A DNA stretch of 64,000 bases from contig NC_064846.1 of NCBI RefSeq assembly GCF_024166365.1, positions 33,067,866-33,131,865 on the forward strand. Reading direction: 5' to 3'. Positions 22,865 to 38,330 of the stretch are shown here, piece by piece. Within the stretch, counting starts at the first letter, position 1, and each line of letters starts with the position of its first letter. Both the position numbers and the translations under genes were made by a program. The notes under the pieces were generated by a model that was not told where the DNA came from, searched no databases, and saw nothing but the letters and a program-made list of their open reading frames with translations. The DNA is from Elephas maximus indicus (lineage: Eukaryota; Chordata; Mammalia; Proboscidea; Elephantidae).

Positions 22865-24678
22865 TACAAAATGTATTAAAACTTTGTACAATACCTCATG
22901 GCAATGAGGCTCCGTAATTTATGCCCACACATGCAATTTATGCTTTTACGGCCATTAGTTTGCTTGGCAATTTTTCTGTTCACTGAAGTACAGCTTTAAC
23001 AACAAAAAGAAAAGAATTGGAAAAAAAAAATCCTCAAGTGACTACCGCCAAACTCCCATAGCTTGAAGTTAGTAGCAGAAATTTGAAGCAATCAACATTT
23101 TTTTAAACATGCAGGTTTTTAAAAAATAACAAACCAATTTATCCGCCTCTTCATCTCAGTGAAGTTTCCTCTCTGAAAAACTGATTTGAGTCAATAAACA
23201 TACATTTCTCTTTATACAGTGCCTATGAAAACGTTTGTGTGTAGGTTGGTTGGTTTGTTTTATACAATTTCGTATTCGCACAGCATTAGCTTCCCGTGCT
23301 GGGGACGTTATAGCATTCAGAAGTTGAAAATCACAGTTTCAGGAAAAAAACAAAACAAAACAAAAACACAACAGTTTTCTTTTTTGTTCAATACCATTTA
23401 AAATTTGACAGGTGAGTTATTTGCCTATGACACAAGTTTTGGAATGAAAGTTTATATTACACTTTTCTGGAAATGTTTCGTTGGAACGAGACTTCTTCCT
23501 TTCTCTTCTGAAGACAAGAGCAAATATGCAGTGAGTCAACTAAGCATCTAAGGGTCACACTTGGGAAATGAATGCGAGCTCCTATGTCTTACAGCCTGGA
23601 AACTTCCCAATGCACGTCACGGATGAGAGCAAACTACTTAACTACAGAAAGCATACGTTGTTATATAGGAGGTAATTAGTGAGCGGAGACTATTTCCTCT
23701 GACTGTTCTGATGATGCCAATGGCAGGTACGCAATTAGTTACTTGATAGCCCATGGAGCAGTGGAGTGATCTTCTGAGAGAGTCAGTAGAAAGACTGCTC
23801 CAAGCAAGGACCTGGGAGTGATGCTGAGGCCCTCGGTTTAGCAGTAGGTTTGGGAATGCATTTTCATCTTTGCAAACTAGAAAAGGACACATGCAGTCTG
23901 ACGGAGAGCCACGGGCAGGAACAGGCAACAGCTGGTAGGACAGACCTAACAAGAGTAAAGTCAGATTGGGAACTGTGGTCTGAACTCCCTGGCCCTCCTT
24001 GCGACGTGGTCCTGTCTCCGTGGTGTACACTTGAAAGGCATACTTAGCAGAGAAAGCAGAGCTACACACAGTGTTGTTTCTGAGATATTCTAAACACATC
24101 TGGGAGTAGAGGCAGCATTTCCCTCACCTCAGTGCTAAATACTCAGCTGTATTGACTTAAAATACACACTGAAGCAAGAAAAACAGATCTGTGAGCTGAA
24201 ATTCCAGGCTTCTTGGAAAGCCCTGGGATCCGTTTTAGGAAAGCACTGAGAGGTATGCCTAATAGTGCCCCATCCCTTGCTACACACAAGAGTGCATTGT
24301 CACGCTCTGTTAATCCCTTTACCGAGTGGGAAGTTATCAACACAATTTCACAAAACCATTTCAAGAATACAGAGAAGTCACTGTTGAGTCCCTTTCCCAA
24401 AATGTTTGAATTTTCTAAGTGTTGCATTTACGTTCTAAAGATATACACATTTCAGCAACGTTGAAAGGAAATAGGATGCACAGAACATCACCACCAACAG
24501 GAAATACCAAAAACATCTGGTCAGCAGATCCTAGAAGAAATGCCAGTCAGTCTTCCCAAACACTGGGAGTCAAAGGTTGTTTTTTTTTTTTTTTAATCAG
24601 GAAGAATTAATTATTTTAGCTAAGATGGGCCTATTTGCTGAATTATAATTTTAAATTTGTGTGAGTGTTCGTATGTAT

Positions 24679-24702
24679 GTGTGTGTGTGTGTGTGTGTGT
24701 GT
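24679..24702. repeat. (GT)n microsatellite
   Basis: Twelve GT units within the presumed GRIA3 3' UTR. Confidence 0.95.
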
Positions 24703-26164
24703 ATTAAAGAATGTGGTGTTTGTATACTGTGCGGTGGTATCAAAGGATGGCTTCTGTTGAACTGACTTTTTTAATAAGATTTTTTTCACATACTGGAATC
24801 TTGCATGTCCATTTTTTTGTTGGTTTTTATTTTAATTTTTTTTCAAGCAAAGCAAAAAGATTTCAATGATGGTTTGCACTGTCGCGAGTCTCAGAGTGTT
24901 CCATAAGGCACTGAAGGAAAAAAAAATCAGTTTTTCCTATTGAAAGGTCATTGCACCATCAGCAATATTCGTGTCACGCCCGACACCAAGGAGAGTGAAA
25001 TCTGGCTCAGGATCCTTGAAGCAGCCGTGTTTTCGGTGATTCCTCTTGTCACGTGCCTCCAGTGGGAAGGGATCTGCAAAGGCAAGGGGACACTTAAATT
25101 TGAAGGGGCCGTCTATTGGGAATTCAGAAGTTTCTTATTGCTCAGTCTATCTTGGAAAAAAACCATGGCTGTCTTCTCAAATTGGCATCTCTAGGGCTGT
25201 ACCCTGTTTGACTGGCTTTAGGCAAGAGGTCTGGCTAAATTCTTTAGCCTAATGCAAATGCTTTGAAATAGGTTAAAAAAATAGGTTACATTAGGATAAT
25301 TCTCTATACATTGTGCTAAGGAATATACAGGCATTGCATGATGTCTAACTCAAGACTAACCACTTAGGGTGTAGGTATACTAGAAAGACTTAGTGGCATT
25401 TCAGTACAGGTATTCAGGACACCACCACTTCATAGTGTATTCTAATTGCAGAACCTGTGATAAAGGGATGTTTACCTACAACAGAAGGTGAACAGTGTTC
25501 TCTTGCTTGTTGGATTGAAATCCATTTTGACTGGGAGAAGAAAACTTGCTGCTCATTGCCAGAAAGGTGGCAGCGTGTTTCTCTTAATACCTACAACCTT
25601 AGTTATTAAAGTTCGAGAATAGCATGGGATTTTAAAGATACAGCACATTTCAGGAAGAAGGCAGAATAGTGATACCCACGAAGGGACTCGGCATCCACTG
25701 GGGTCTTTGCCTTGCCATTATGGGCCTGATGGAGATGCTGACGGTGCCCTCCTTTTGGAGGGGATTTATTCATTCATTTATTCATCCATTTGCCCCTGAC
25801 TCTGAAAACCGAAGGCAACTTTCCTTCTTCTTCAACTCACCTCACCATCTTTTTCTGTACACTGCTGTGATGTGTCTTTTGGTCCAGAGCCAACACTAAG
25901 TTGTATCCCATATAAATGGCACAACCACAATCTATCACTGGCCCTGGAATAAGTATCTGTAAGAAGAATGTCGAAGATGCACCTGAAGGCCAAAAGCCCC
26001 AAGGAGGGCAGAACAAGACTAACATGGAAGTGGGTAAATCTCTTCCTTGGAACTTTTAGAGTCCTGAGTCTATCTATCTGTTCTATATCAGAAGCTTGGA
26101 GAAGGTTTATATCTATGGCAGAAAGATCAAAGACCTCCCACCCCCAATTGGCCACGGGGTCTCT

Positions 26165-26255
26165 CTAACTAGCTGCATGAATTTGGGAAAGTCGCCTAAC
26201 CTCTTAGTGCCTTGTTTCTTGATTTTAAATGGTGATAATAATGAAGTGTTATCAC
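26165..26255 (+). repeat. MIR fragment
   Basis: 'gggaaagtcgcctaacctct' resembles the MIR core. Confidence 0.6.
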
Positions 26256-26641
26256 CGAGGTAAAAGTCCTCTAGACATAACGAACATCAACACTTCGGTT
26301 ATCCAGAATGGTGTCTCCACTTAACAAAAGATGAACTCTTTTAAACAGGAAAACCTCTCCAGCAAGAATGCCTACACATAGGCGGCAGAAGGAAAACTGA
26401 TCGTTTTGAAAATGGGTTGCATGAACAAAGTTAATATTTTCTAGGAAGACTAAACAGAACAGAGTTAGAGGGAAAATGGAAATCTTTTCCCTAACTTCAG
26501 GCATCTTGAGGTCTTGAAAATAAAAGGGATTTCAAGAATATTGTTAAAGAAAACCAAAGAAGACAGAAGTTCTGACAATGAAGAGGAAAGTGGGAAGAAC
26601 TGGAGAAGCTTGGAGAAGTTTTATATAATCAGGCTTATTCT

Positions 26642-26727
26642 TCAGAGGTGCCTATGGGCAGGCTCGAACCTCCAATCTTTTGGTTAGCAGCTGAGCACAT
26701 TAACCATTTGCACTGCCCAGGGACTCC
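26642..26727 (-). mobile_element. AfroSINE head fragment
   Basis: 'ttttggttagcagctgagca' through 'cactgcccagggactcc', the reverse-strand 5' part of the SINE only. Confidence 0.75.
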
Positions 26728-26752
26728 TCCTGAAGAATTACTGGTACTATGG

Positions 26753-26920
26753 AGCCCTGGTGGCAAAGTGGTTAAGAGCTCAGGCTGCTAACCAAGTGGT
26801 CAGCAGTTCGAATCCACCGGCCACTCCTTGGAAGCCGTATGGGGCAGTTCTACTCGGTTCTATAGGCTCGCTATGAGTCGGAATCGACTTGACGGTACGC
26901 CACAACATCAACAACAACAT
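26753..26920 (+). mobile_element. AfroSINE
   Basis: Full forward copy from GGAGCCCTGGTGGCAAAGTG to ATCGACTTGACGG and a CAACA-rich tail. It lies 25 bases from the reverse fragment at 26642-26727. Confidence 0.9.
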
Positions 26921-27726
26921 AGACCTCTAAGGCTGGCTCTGATAATTAGCAATAGAAGTGAAATCTTAGGGTACCTCTCAATCTCTGTGCCCCAAGTAGA
27001 CCCTAGACTATGTCAGAGAACAGGAAGCCTAAGAACTGGGTAACAAATTAGAAGTTGCCAGGAGATATCCCAGAACTTCTTGGAGAATAAAAGATGAATG
27101 AGTGAAGATCTCATTCTTCACTTAACCAACACTCCCCTAACATCGCATCACCCAACTGGCTGAGGACGGCAGAGAGGCTTCTATTTCCTGACCTGGCCTG
27201 CTTTGTGCCTCTTGGCTGACACACATAAGGTCTTCCCGGCTGACATCTTCTGAGGCTTTTCCTTCTTGTGTTGAGACTTCACATGGACATGGAAGACAGT
27301 TTTGTTTGCAGAGGCTCTTCCCAGGTTTTATTTCCATCTCATCCCAGAGATGGTTGCCAAGGTGCTAGCTAACTGAGATGTAACCACATTGGCTCAGTGT
27401 CTATTAAGATGTGGTTTTTGCCTCAATTAGCCTGAATTTTGCCTCACAAAAGTAGATCAGCCAAGATGACCAAAGGAAAGCCAGAGAGCCAGAAGTTGCG
27501 GCAAGTTCATTTCTGAGGTTCTTCCCCCAGGTTTGATGTTCTGGGCCCCCCCTTTAGGACTGCAAAATTCTGTCCAGCAGAACAAAGGTTTGCTGGTCCT
27601 AATTTTCTCTCTTTCTTTTTTTAAGTTACATTCTGAGATAATTTTCTCTAGAATCTTCCTACTCCTTGGATAAGCAGCATTAGCACTTTTTTTTTTTTTA
27701 GGAGTTTGGGAGAAAGGTGAAATCTC

Positions 27727-27820
27727 GGGTCCCACCCCAGACCTGCTGAATCAGAATCTGCATTTTAACGAGATTCTCCAGTGATTCACATGCACGTTGA
27801 CATTTGAGAAACCCTGCTCT
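27727..27820. mobile_element. MER5A-like hAT fragment
   Basis: 'cccagacctgctgaatcaga' and 'tttgagaaaccctg' match the right half of MER5A from memory. Confidence 0.7.
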
Positions 27821-28144
27821 GGGGCCTGAAGAAGAGATGGAAACTACAGTTTCTGGGGGGTAGAGTCATAGATTCTCAGGTGGAATGGTTGATGATAAAT
27901 AAAGATGATCTGGAGGCTGAGCCCCAATACTTTTCTTTTCCAGAAAGATTCTTTCTGGGGAAAGTAGGAGCAAATGGAATATGCAATTTTATGTGGAGTG
28001 CATAAGAAGTGGGGAATATGGAGACTTGGTGGGGTCCCTCAAGATTTGATTTTGTGGCCAAGCCGGGCATAGACTTAGGATCTGCTCTCCATTTGACAGA
28101 ATTCTATTAGGGTTTCGAGGTTCCTGGAGGCCACCAGGCCATGG

Positions 28145-28320
28145 GTGGTTAGAGGCAGCACGGTTTAGTAAAGAATACAGCTGTACTGAGTTGTGTTGCC
28201 TTGAGCAAGTCACTTAATATGGCTGGGTCTTAGTTACCTCAAAGAGAAAATACTATCTGGCCTATTTTATCTCAAATGAAGTACTATGTGAGAGTTCTTG
28301 GCAAAGTGCTACACAGATTT
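28145..28320 (+). repeat. MIR
   Basis: 'gccttgagcaagtcacttaa' and 'ggcaaagtgctacaca' follow the MIR order. Confidence 0.7.
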
Positions 28321-29225
28321 AAGATGTATTATTTATTTGGATGCCAGGACCTCAGAATTTGGGATACCCCAGCTAGGCTGAAATTGCCCATGGATTACCC
28401 TAAGAAAAAGCAAAGAATGTGCACAAAGTTGTAATGGGCCTATATAAATTACTCAGGAGTAGAACATTTTAAGGTAACTGGCACATTAAATGCTTGCATG
28501 CAAACAATGCCAATTACAGATGAATCCATGTATTGTACACTCAGCAAGGCAATGGGAACACTTCTCAGTGTGCTAAATACATACATTGTGGCAAAAGGCT
28601 ACAGTCTGCAGCAGGAACAATCAGCAAATACATCCACCCAGATGATGCTTTCCCTCATGAAGGCAAATGATTTATTTGGATTAAAATATTCTTAAAGAAT
28701 TGGCTGAATTTAGATCCTTAATGTGAAATACAAGATTTACTCATGGGGTCAAGAATCTCCCTCCTAAAATGAGGGATATAAGGTTGCTAATTGTTCCATT
28801 CCACTTCGGATGGGAGTGTTAGCGGTGACAGATGCACTTGCAGGCAACAGGACTATATGCTTTTAAACACTGCCAGACTTTAGGTGGTATCCTAATTCAA
28901 GTTGGCCTTTGAATATGTCTGCGTTATTGGTGGGGTTTGGCCATAGCTGCCAGGGTCAAGGTGGTATCAGAAAGGCTCATCTAAGTATGAATTTGGGGGT
29001 GGACAGCACCAGGGAGCCTATACTGTCCTTTGGGAGACACTTACCTGGGCATTGCTTCCCAGGAAGGGACAACAAAAAGACTCAAGATTCAGAAAATTAT
29101 CTCAGGCTTAAACTGATTACTTAGAAGAACCACAGCTCCCCTATGGAACAATGCACTACTTAAGGTGGCGGTGCCTCACTTCCATTCCTAGTTCTAACAT
29201 CTGTTCCAGAGCAGCTGCTTTCTTT

Positions 29226-29630
29226 AGCTCTGCACTGTCCAATACAGTAGCCGGGAGCTACATGTGACTATGGGGCACTTGAGATGTAGCAGGTATGAGT
29301 TGAGATGTGCTGCACGTGTAAAATACACAGCAGATTTCTAAGACTTAGTATGAAGAAAAGAATGTAATATATCTGATTAATAATTTTTTGTATGCTGATA
29401 ACGTGTTGAAATCATAATATTCTGGGGACATCGAATTAATAAAATATGTGATTCGGATTAATGTCACTTGTCCCTTTTTCCCTTTTTTAATGTGCTAATA
29501 AAACCAAAAAACCAAACCCATTGCCGTCGAGTCGATTCTGACTCATAGAGACTAGAGCATTTAAGGTGACATGTGTGGCTCACCTACGTGACTCGCATGT
29601 ATTCCTTTTGAACACTGCTGCTCTAGAGCA
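29226..29630. mobile_element. hAT-Charlie element carrying a SINE fragment
   Basis: 'gcactgtccaatacagtagc' at one end and 'gaacactgctgctctagagc' at the other resemble the ends of a Charlie-type MITE. The body at 29226-29502 and 29553-29630 is split by an AfroSINE tail (29503-29552). Confidence 0.65.
29503..29552 (-). mobile_element. AfroSINE 3'-end fragment
   Basis: Reverse copy of the SINE tail, 'cattgccgtcgagtcgattc', nested in the hAT element and 320 bases downstream of the GRIA3 stop, so probably transcribed within the 3' UTR. Confidence 0.75.
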
Positions 29631-29869
29631 TACTTTTTTCCTTTTGGGTCACAGACCAATTTAATTACAATTATGCTATTAGAAAAGCACCATTGCCTGA
29701 CGAGACAGCACACAGCACAACCGTTGTTTTCAAAGAATCAAATGGTTGCAGAGAATAGACGATGCTTGAAACAATAAACCAAACGAAAAACCCAAGCAAG
29801 AAAAAAAAGAAAAGAAATTAACATATAGCAAAGTAAGGCTGATTAGTTTACTAGACCTTAGCCGTACCC

Positions 29870-32853
<2,984 letters not shown>

Positions 32854-32863
32854 TCACGTGGGA

Positions 32864-32904
32864 AATAACATAAATAACATTATATTATGTTATTTTATGT
32901 TATT
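32864..32904 (-). promoter_or_regulatory. Inverted repeat just upstream of the flip 3' splice site
   Basis: The 17 bases at 32864-32880 are an inverted repeat of 32887-32904 with a single bulged base, leaving a 6-base loop. In the transcript the hairpin ends 12 nt before the flip exon and covers the usual branch-point and polypyrimidine region. The structure is AT-rich (repeated ATAACAT units). It could modulate flip acceptor use. This is inference; the repeat itself is seen directly. Confidence 0.55.
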
Positions 32905-34043
32905 CAAGCTTCAAACTACTTTAAAACTATAGAAAGCGATAAAGCAGGGGGCCCTGGCCACAGAGTAATTTTAGACACTGCAGGCAACCCTGAGCATTAC
33001 CTTATAAAAAGTTAACACTACAGCAACGCTATATTTACCAGGGCCTGCCCATATCGCTTTGAGTAATCGGCACACACTGTTAAATGATGAGGACAGAAAA
33101 AAAGGCACTCCTCAGGTAGGCTGTGTGTGTGGTGAGGTGGGTCTCCCCTCAAAGGACAATCGTCGGTGGCAGCTTGCAGTAGCTTTGTGACGGAGGTGTG
33201 TTAGGTTTGATCTAACCGGGTGTCTTGTTGTACTTCCAGACAGAAAGCAAGTTTTATGGGGGAGAGGGGAAGGGGACAGGGCCAGAAGGAGAAGAGTTTC
33301 CATATTGTGTACCCAGAAGAATGGATAGATCGAAATAGAATAGAAAATAGAGTCTGTGTGAATAACATGGCTTCTAATTAGTTGCCCTTTATTACACACA
33401 TCTGTTGCCCGGTTGAAAATGATCCCAGAAAGACCTGTACTATGTACATGTCCTTACTGCACAAACATATTCTAAATGCTTTATGCACACACTGGTCTTG
33501 GTATGAAACGTATAACTTGGCTCTCTGACTTTTGGGTAAGAGCAGTACTTTCAATGACAGGAGAACTAGTCTGTGGATTGTTTTTGAATTACTGACTGGC
33601 TGTCTGATATGGTCATCCTGTCTATGGTCAACTCAGATCACCACAGAGTTTCCCAGATTATTGAAAAATGGATTATTAATATGCCATGGCCCAAAATGGC
33701 AAACCGACTCTGCCACAGTTGGGTAGCACCATAGAGGAATGGTATAGGTAAATTGTTCTAGTCAGATAGGACTTCCTCAATTGAGAGGCTGATACATCCC
33801 CAGGAGGCCAGGCCACAGCTTCTTAGTCCTCCACTTAAAGTGTGAGGGCTACATTTGGAGCCGCCGGGCAAGTATATCCTACTGGGCTAGCTCTATTCTG
33901 GCCCTAGGATAAAGATTTTATCCCTTAGAGATTGTTTCTTCAGCTGTAAAACGGGAATAATGGTCTTTACCCTGTCTTCTCTCTAGGGCTATTGAATTTT
34001 AAATGAAGTCTAATAACTCTGGATAAAAAATGTATTATACATA

Positions 34044-34206
34044 AACCAAAACCAAACCTGTTGCCGTTGAGTCGACTTTGACTCATAGTGACCCTATAGG
34101 ACAGAGTAGAACTACCTCATAGGGTTTCCAAAGAGCATCTGGTAGGTTCAAACTGCCTACCTTTTGGTTAGCAGCTGCACTCTTAACCACTACATCACCC
34201 GGGCTC
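34044..34206 (-). mobile_element. AfroSINE with 13-bp target duplication
   Basis: Reverse full-length copy flanked by TGTATTATACATA at 34031-34043 and 34207-34219, a perfect duplication. It lies in the GRIA3 intron in the transcript sense direction. Confidence 0.93.
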
Positions 34207-35437
34207 TGTATTATACATAGAGGGTGGCATAACTCTATTATGAAGCAATCAACTACTGTGTGTTCAGATTCGTATGGAAAATATTGCCAATACTAGTACA
34301 AGTTGGTTCAAATGCCACCAATTTAGTAGGAAGAAAGCAGACAAATGTAGGTAAACATGCCATAGAATTTCTTTCCTTATTTTGGCTGTCAGACCCACCA
34401 ACATATCCAGTCATTGACAAGGCTTCCTCTAGTCACAAAGATCTGGCCTGTATCATCCCAAGTCCCCAGTGCCTATATCCTTTCTTCCCCCACTAGCTGC
34501 TGAGAGCGGAGAGGCCATCTCATCTTGAGATAGTCTAAGAAATGTACCATCATTTAAAAATAATATGCAATTTAAGAGTCACTGAGATTTAAAAAACTAC
34601 AAACCTTTAGTGTCAGAGTAGTGACACTTTCTAGGTTAGTGCAGAGCCTGGCAGCCAGAATGTCTGCACTTAGGATCTCACCAGGAAATTGGGGTCTTTT
34701 TATACTTTAAACAAATTCTTTCAATCAGTGCTCGGAGCCCTAGGATTCTCAAATGGCAGCCAGAATTGCTTGGAATGCAAAGCACCAAGATATACTGAAA
34801 TGAAAGTTTTGAGCCTCCTTAAGATCTTATTAGCAATGAAAACCAAATCTTAGACTTTTAAAGGACAGACAGGCCATCTAGGGCCCTGAGACCAGTGTTG
34901 GAGCTGCCTTCTCCCTTATTCCCCATCATCTGACCTCCTTCTCTCTCTCTTCCCGCCCCCCCATGATTTTTTATCTTGTCATTACCTTCTCTCCCCCATG
35001 CTATACCTTAAGCCTGGCACACGGCCCAGGCTCAGCAATATGGCAGCTAGCTTAGGTTGTAGAGGGAGATGTTTTCCAATGGCATATGTGTGACCAAGCC
35101 CATCAGGACCACAGGGAAAAGTGCAAAGCATTTCTCATTTCCTTCCTGTACTTCCTCTTTCTTATTGCAAAGGGCCCAGTATCCTCATGCTGCTCTCTTA
35201 CTAAGCCTTTACCAGGCCCTGTCCTCCCTCAAGGTATTATGTTCTCCAAATTACCCCATTCATTCTTCAGTACTGCTGTTCTTGCTAGGTCTCAGGAACA
35301 CAGTAGTCTGATTAAACACATTCACACTAAGGTCTAAATATATAGGGTCCATCTTCCCTAGAGATCCTGGTTTTTAAAGACGTTTGTCAACCTTTAAGCA
35401 AGCTGCATTGTCAGAAGTGTAGTGTGTTAGTTTTGAG

Positions 35438-35971
35438 TAGTGGCTCTCAAAGTGTGCTCCAGAGACCCCTGGGGATACCTGAAACCCTTTCATCAGAGAG
35501 TCTACCAGGTCAAAACTATTTTTTTAGTAGTGCTAAGGTATCACTTGTCCATCTCATCTCATTCTCTGATGATGTACAGTGGAGTTTCCTGGCGGCCACA
35601 TGATGTGTCGTATCTCAGCAGACCAGAGATAGAAGCCAAAATGAGAATCCTTTTCTCTTCTATTTAGCCAGGTATTAAAGATATTTGCAAACATGTAGGA
35701 CAATGCCACTCTTCTCACTATTTTTTTTGAAAAATATGTTGTTCATAAAAGTATGTTATTTATATTAACATAGATGGGGTTTGTTATTAAAAAATGAATT
35801 AATGAATGTATTCTTTTAAAATTCCTTGGTTTTAATTTCTAATATGGTAAATAATAATAGATATAGCACACATAAACAAAATATTTTTGGAGTTCTCAAG
35901 AATTTTTAAGTGTGTAAAGGGGCCCTGAGACCAAAAAAAAAAAAGAAAAAGAAAAAGTAGGAGAAGCACTG
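35438..35971. mobile_element. hAT-type DNA transposon
   Basis: Ends TAGTGGCTCTCAAAG and AGAAGCACTG are the inverted hAT termini. The flanks GTTTTGAG and GTTCCGAG match at 6 of 8, fitting an 8-bp duplication. An A-rich expansion lies near 35930-35957. Confidence 0.75.
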
Positions 35972-36182
35972 GTTCCGAGGTGGGAAGGCCTTCCCTGTCT
36001 CGACTATGGGCTGCCACATCCACTCTTGCCAAACCCAGACTCTGTAGGTCAGTAACTTAGCATCCTACTTCTGACAAATGGTCTGTCCCTACCTTAGGCC
36101 ATCTAGTGGCTTCCAGAGTAGCTAGTAACTGCTCTTCCTCCCATGGCCTCCATAGTGACAGAGGAGGTTACCTCAGACCAGA

Positions 36183-36400
36183 AGTTCTCAACTGGGGGCA
36201 GTTTTATTCTCCAGGGGACATTTAGCAATGTTTGAAGTCATTTGTTATTGTCACAACTGGGAAAGGGGTTGGTACTGGCATCTAATGGGTAAAGGCCAGG
36301 GATGCAGCTAAACATCCTACGATGCACAGGCCAGCCCCCCACAACAAAGAAATATCCAGCCCCAAATGCCAATAGTGCTGTTGTTGAACAACTCTGCCTT
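36183..36400. mobile_element. MER20-like hAT element
   Basis: 'gaagttctcaactgggggca', 'ggggacatttagcaatgttt' and 'aaggccagggatgcagctaa' fit MER20 from memory. Confidence 0.75.
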
Positions 36401-36894
36401 AGAGCATCCAGACCTCAACTGAGATGCCCCAGGACATTAGAGAAATTTGACAAATGATACATGTCTACCAGTTTAGTCTTTGATTGGAAAAAAAAATCAC
36501 AGGGCTTATGAAATCTGGCAGGGAACCAATGTGCATTTGGGAACTTCTAAATAAAAATGGGGGTGAAAAAACAAACATATCAAGCAGCAGCGCAGCCAAG
36601 GAAGATAAAAGCTGTAATCAGAAATCACAGATAATACCACTTAACAAGGTTAGGATAGCTGCCAAGAAAAGAAAGAGAAAATACTTTAAAAGCTAAATCT
36701 CCTAGAACTCTGTTGCTGCAGGGTAGAATAAATTTCTGAGATGGCAGAGAAAAACTGCTTTTTTCCCCATAATTTTCTCTTATTGTACCTCACTGTATGT
36801 ATTGCCAAGCCCAATCCAAATCAACCAACGCGTGCGCACGTGTGCACACACACACGTTGATGTTTTGAAGGAAGTGGCATGAGGTAGGCATTTG

Positions 36895-37090
36895 ATCATT
36901 TCAAATGTCACCTTCTCCATGAAGCCTGTCTCTCTCCCCTTCGTCATTTTCTACCTTGCCTCATTATTTATGCCCATGTCCTGTGTCTCCCACTAGACGG
37001 TGTGCTTCTCAAGGGCAGGGACCATGTCTTGGGTATTTTGTATTGCCACTTAGGATTGTTCTCTCAACAAACACTTGTTGAATGAATAAC
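36895..37090 (+). repeat. L2 3' end
   Basis: 'tctcaagggcagggaccatg' and 'caacaaacacttgttgaatg' are the classic L2 terminal sequence. Confidence 0.8.
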
Positions 37091-38164
37091 TCTCTTTTGG
37101 CATTCTGTTTTTCAGCCTAGTACCCTCACATAGTTATAATTATTATTTTTGGCCATGTTTAATGATAATTCCAAGACGGCAGACTTACGGTCTCTACTTT
37201 AGAAGTAAAGAAACGGAGGCACTGATAGGTTAAGCAATCTGCTTAAGATGCACGGCAAATTATGGGGCAGGCTAGAAGGCCAATTAATATACAGCCAACT
37301 CAGTATTGTGCATTCTCCCATGGAACAGACAGAAGGGGAGCAACCCTCTTCATTTTTGCTTTTCAGGCTTGGATATTCATAATGATTTTTTTCTTTTGGG
37401 ATCACCATGCTCTACAGAACCATCAGCCTAGTGAGGACAGATCTTACAGCTGGGGCCTCGTACTGTGGAGCAGCAATATGTCTCCAGGGGAATGTTCCTG
37501 AGAAATTACTGCAGGCCCTTAACTTGCACCTAAGAGAATTCTAAGTCAGAAATATCTATCGTACTCACCTCAATAAAGAACAGAAAGAATTACACAAAGT
37601 ACGTCAGATTCCTATCATGGAAATTAGTCAGGCATTCTTCCCTCTGAAGGGCTGGCTATGAACTTTTTGCTGAGCAGAGCCCTCCTAAGACAAAGACGTG
37701 GGTCAGCTCGCTTCGGGAGAAAACAGGAGAGCTTTGTGATGATGGGATTTCAGGGGGTCTGGGAACGTCGCCCTGTCCAAAACAGTTTTCCCCTCTGGAA
37801 AATTCCACCAGGAGAATTTCACACCTTTAAATTTGAGCAACATTCCTTGTTGAAATACAGATCTTCCTGCGAAATAGTAAATGAAGCAAAGAGTCACTGT
37901 TTACAAACTACAACTCTTTGTTCCATTTTGTTTGGAAAAATGTTCAGGGGGAAAAGAGTGTAAAGTTCCTTTTAGAAGAAAAATCTTAACTTCGGGTAAA
38001 TCATAAAAATATATGGATCACTGATCCAGTGGGGAGGGTAAGAGTTATTTGAATTAGATATTCATTTAAAAGTATGTAGATCTGGGATTGGAGGATGATT
38101 CCTGAGTGTGGAGTGACATCAGTTATTTTTTTAAAAATTGTATATAGAGTGTAGTAATATCATC

Positions 38165-38330
38165 ATGGAGTTCCTGGGTGGCATAAATGGTTGACACACT
38201 CCTCAGAAGGAAGGCCTGGTGATCTATTTCTCAAAAATCAGCCATTGAAAATCCCATGGAGTAAATTCTACTCTGATACACGTGGGGTCACCATGAGTCA
38301 GAGTCAACTCCATGGTGACTGGTTTTTAAC
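38165..38330 (+). mobile_element. AfroSINE, long-body variant
   Basis: Forward copy with 'cagccattgaaaatcccatg' and tail 'gagtcagagtcaactccatg'. The 5' region is shortened. Confidence 0.78.

Larger units (their letters stand above)
22840..29869 (-). other. GRIA3: Probable GRIA3 3' UTR (long form)
   Basis: This is sequence downstream of the GRIA3 stop. On the minus strand the first convincing complete poly(A) signal is AATAAA at 22859-22864, followed about 15-25 nt on by a T/GT-rich element near 22828-22850. The last 2-3 kb (22850-26000) is low in recognisable repeats and AT-rich, like a preserved UTR, but 26100-29630 contains MIR, SINE and hAT relics. Shorter ends are possible, since other AATAAA hexamers occur on this strand, for example at 28332-28337 and in 25765-25785. 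Extent is inferred, not shown. Confidence 0.4.

Noticed and set aside
23638..24099. A 153-residue minus-strand frame in the presumed 3' UTR
   Set aside because: No recognised domain, it lies downstream of the GRIA3 stop, and this length can arise by chance in GC-mixed UTR sequence.
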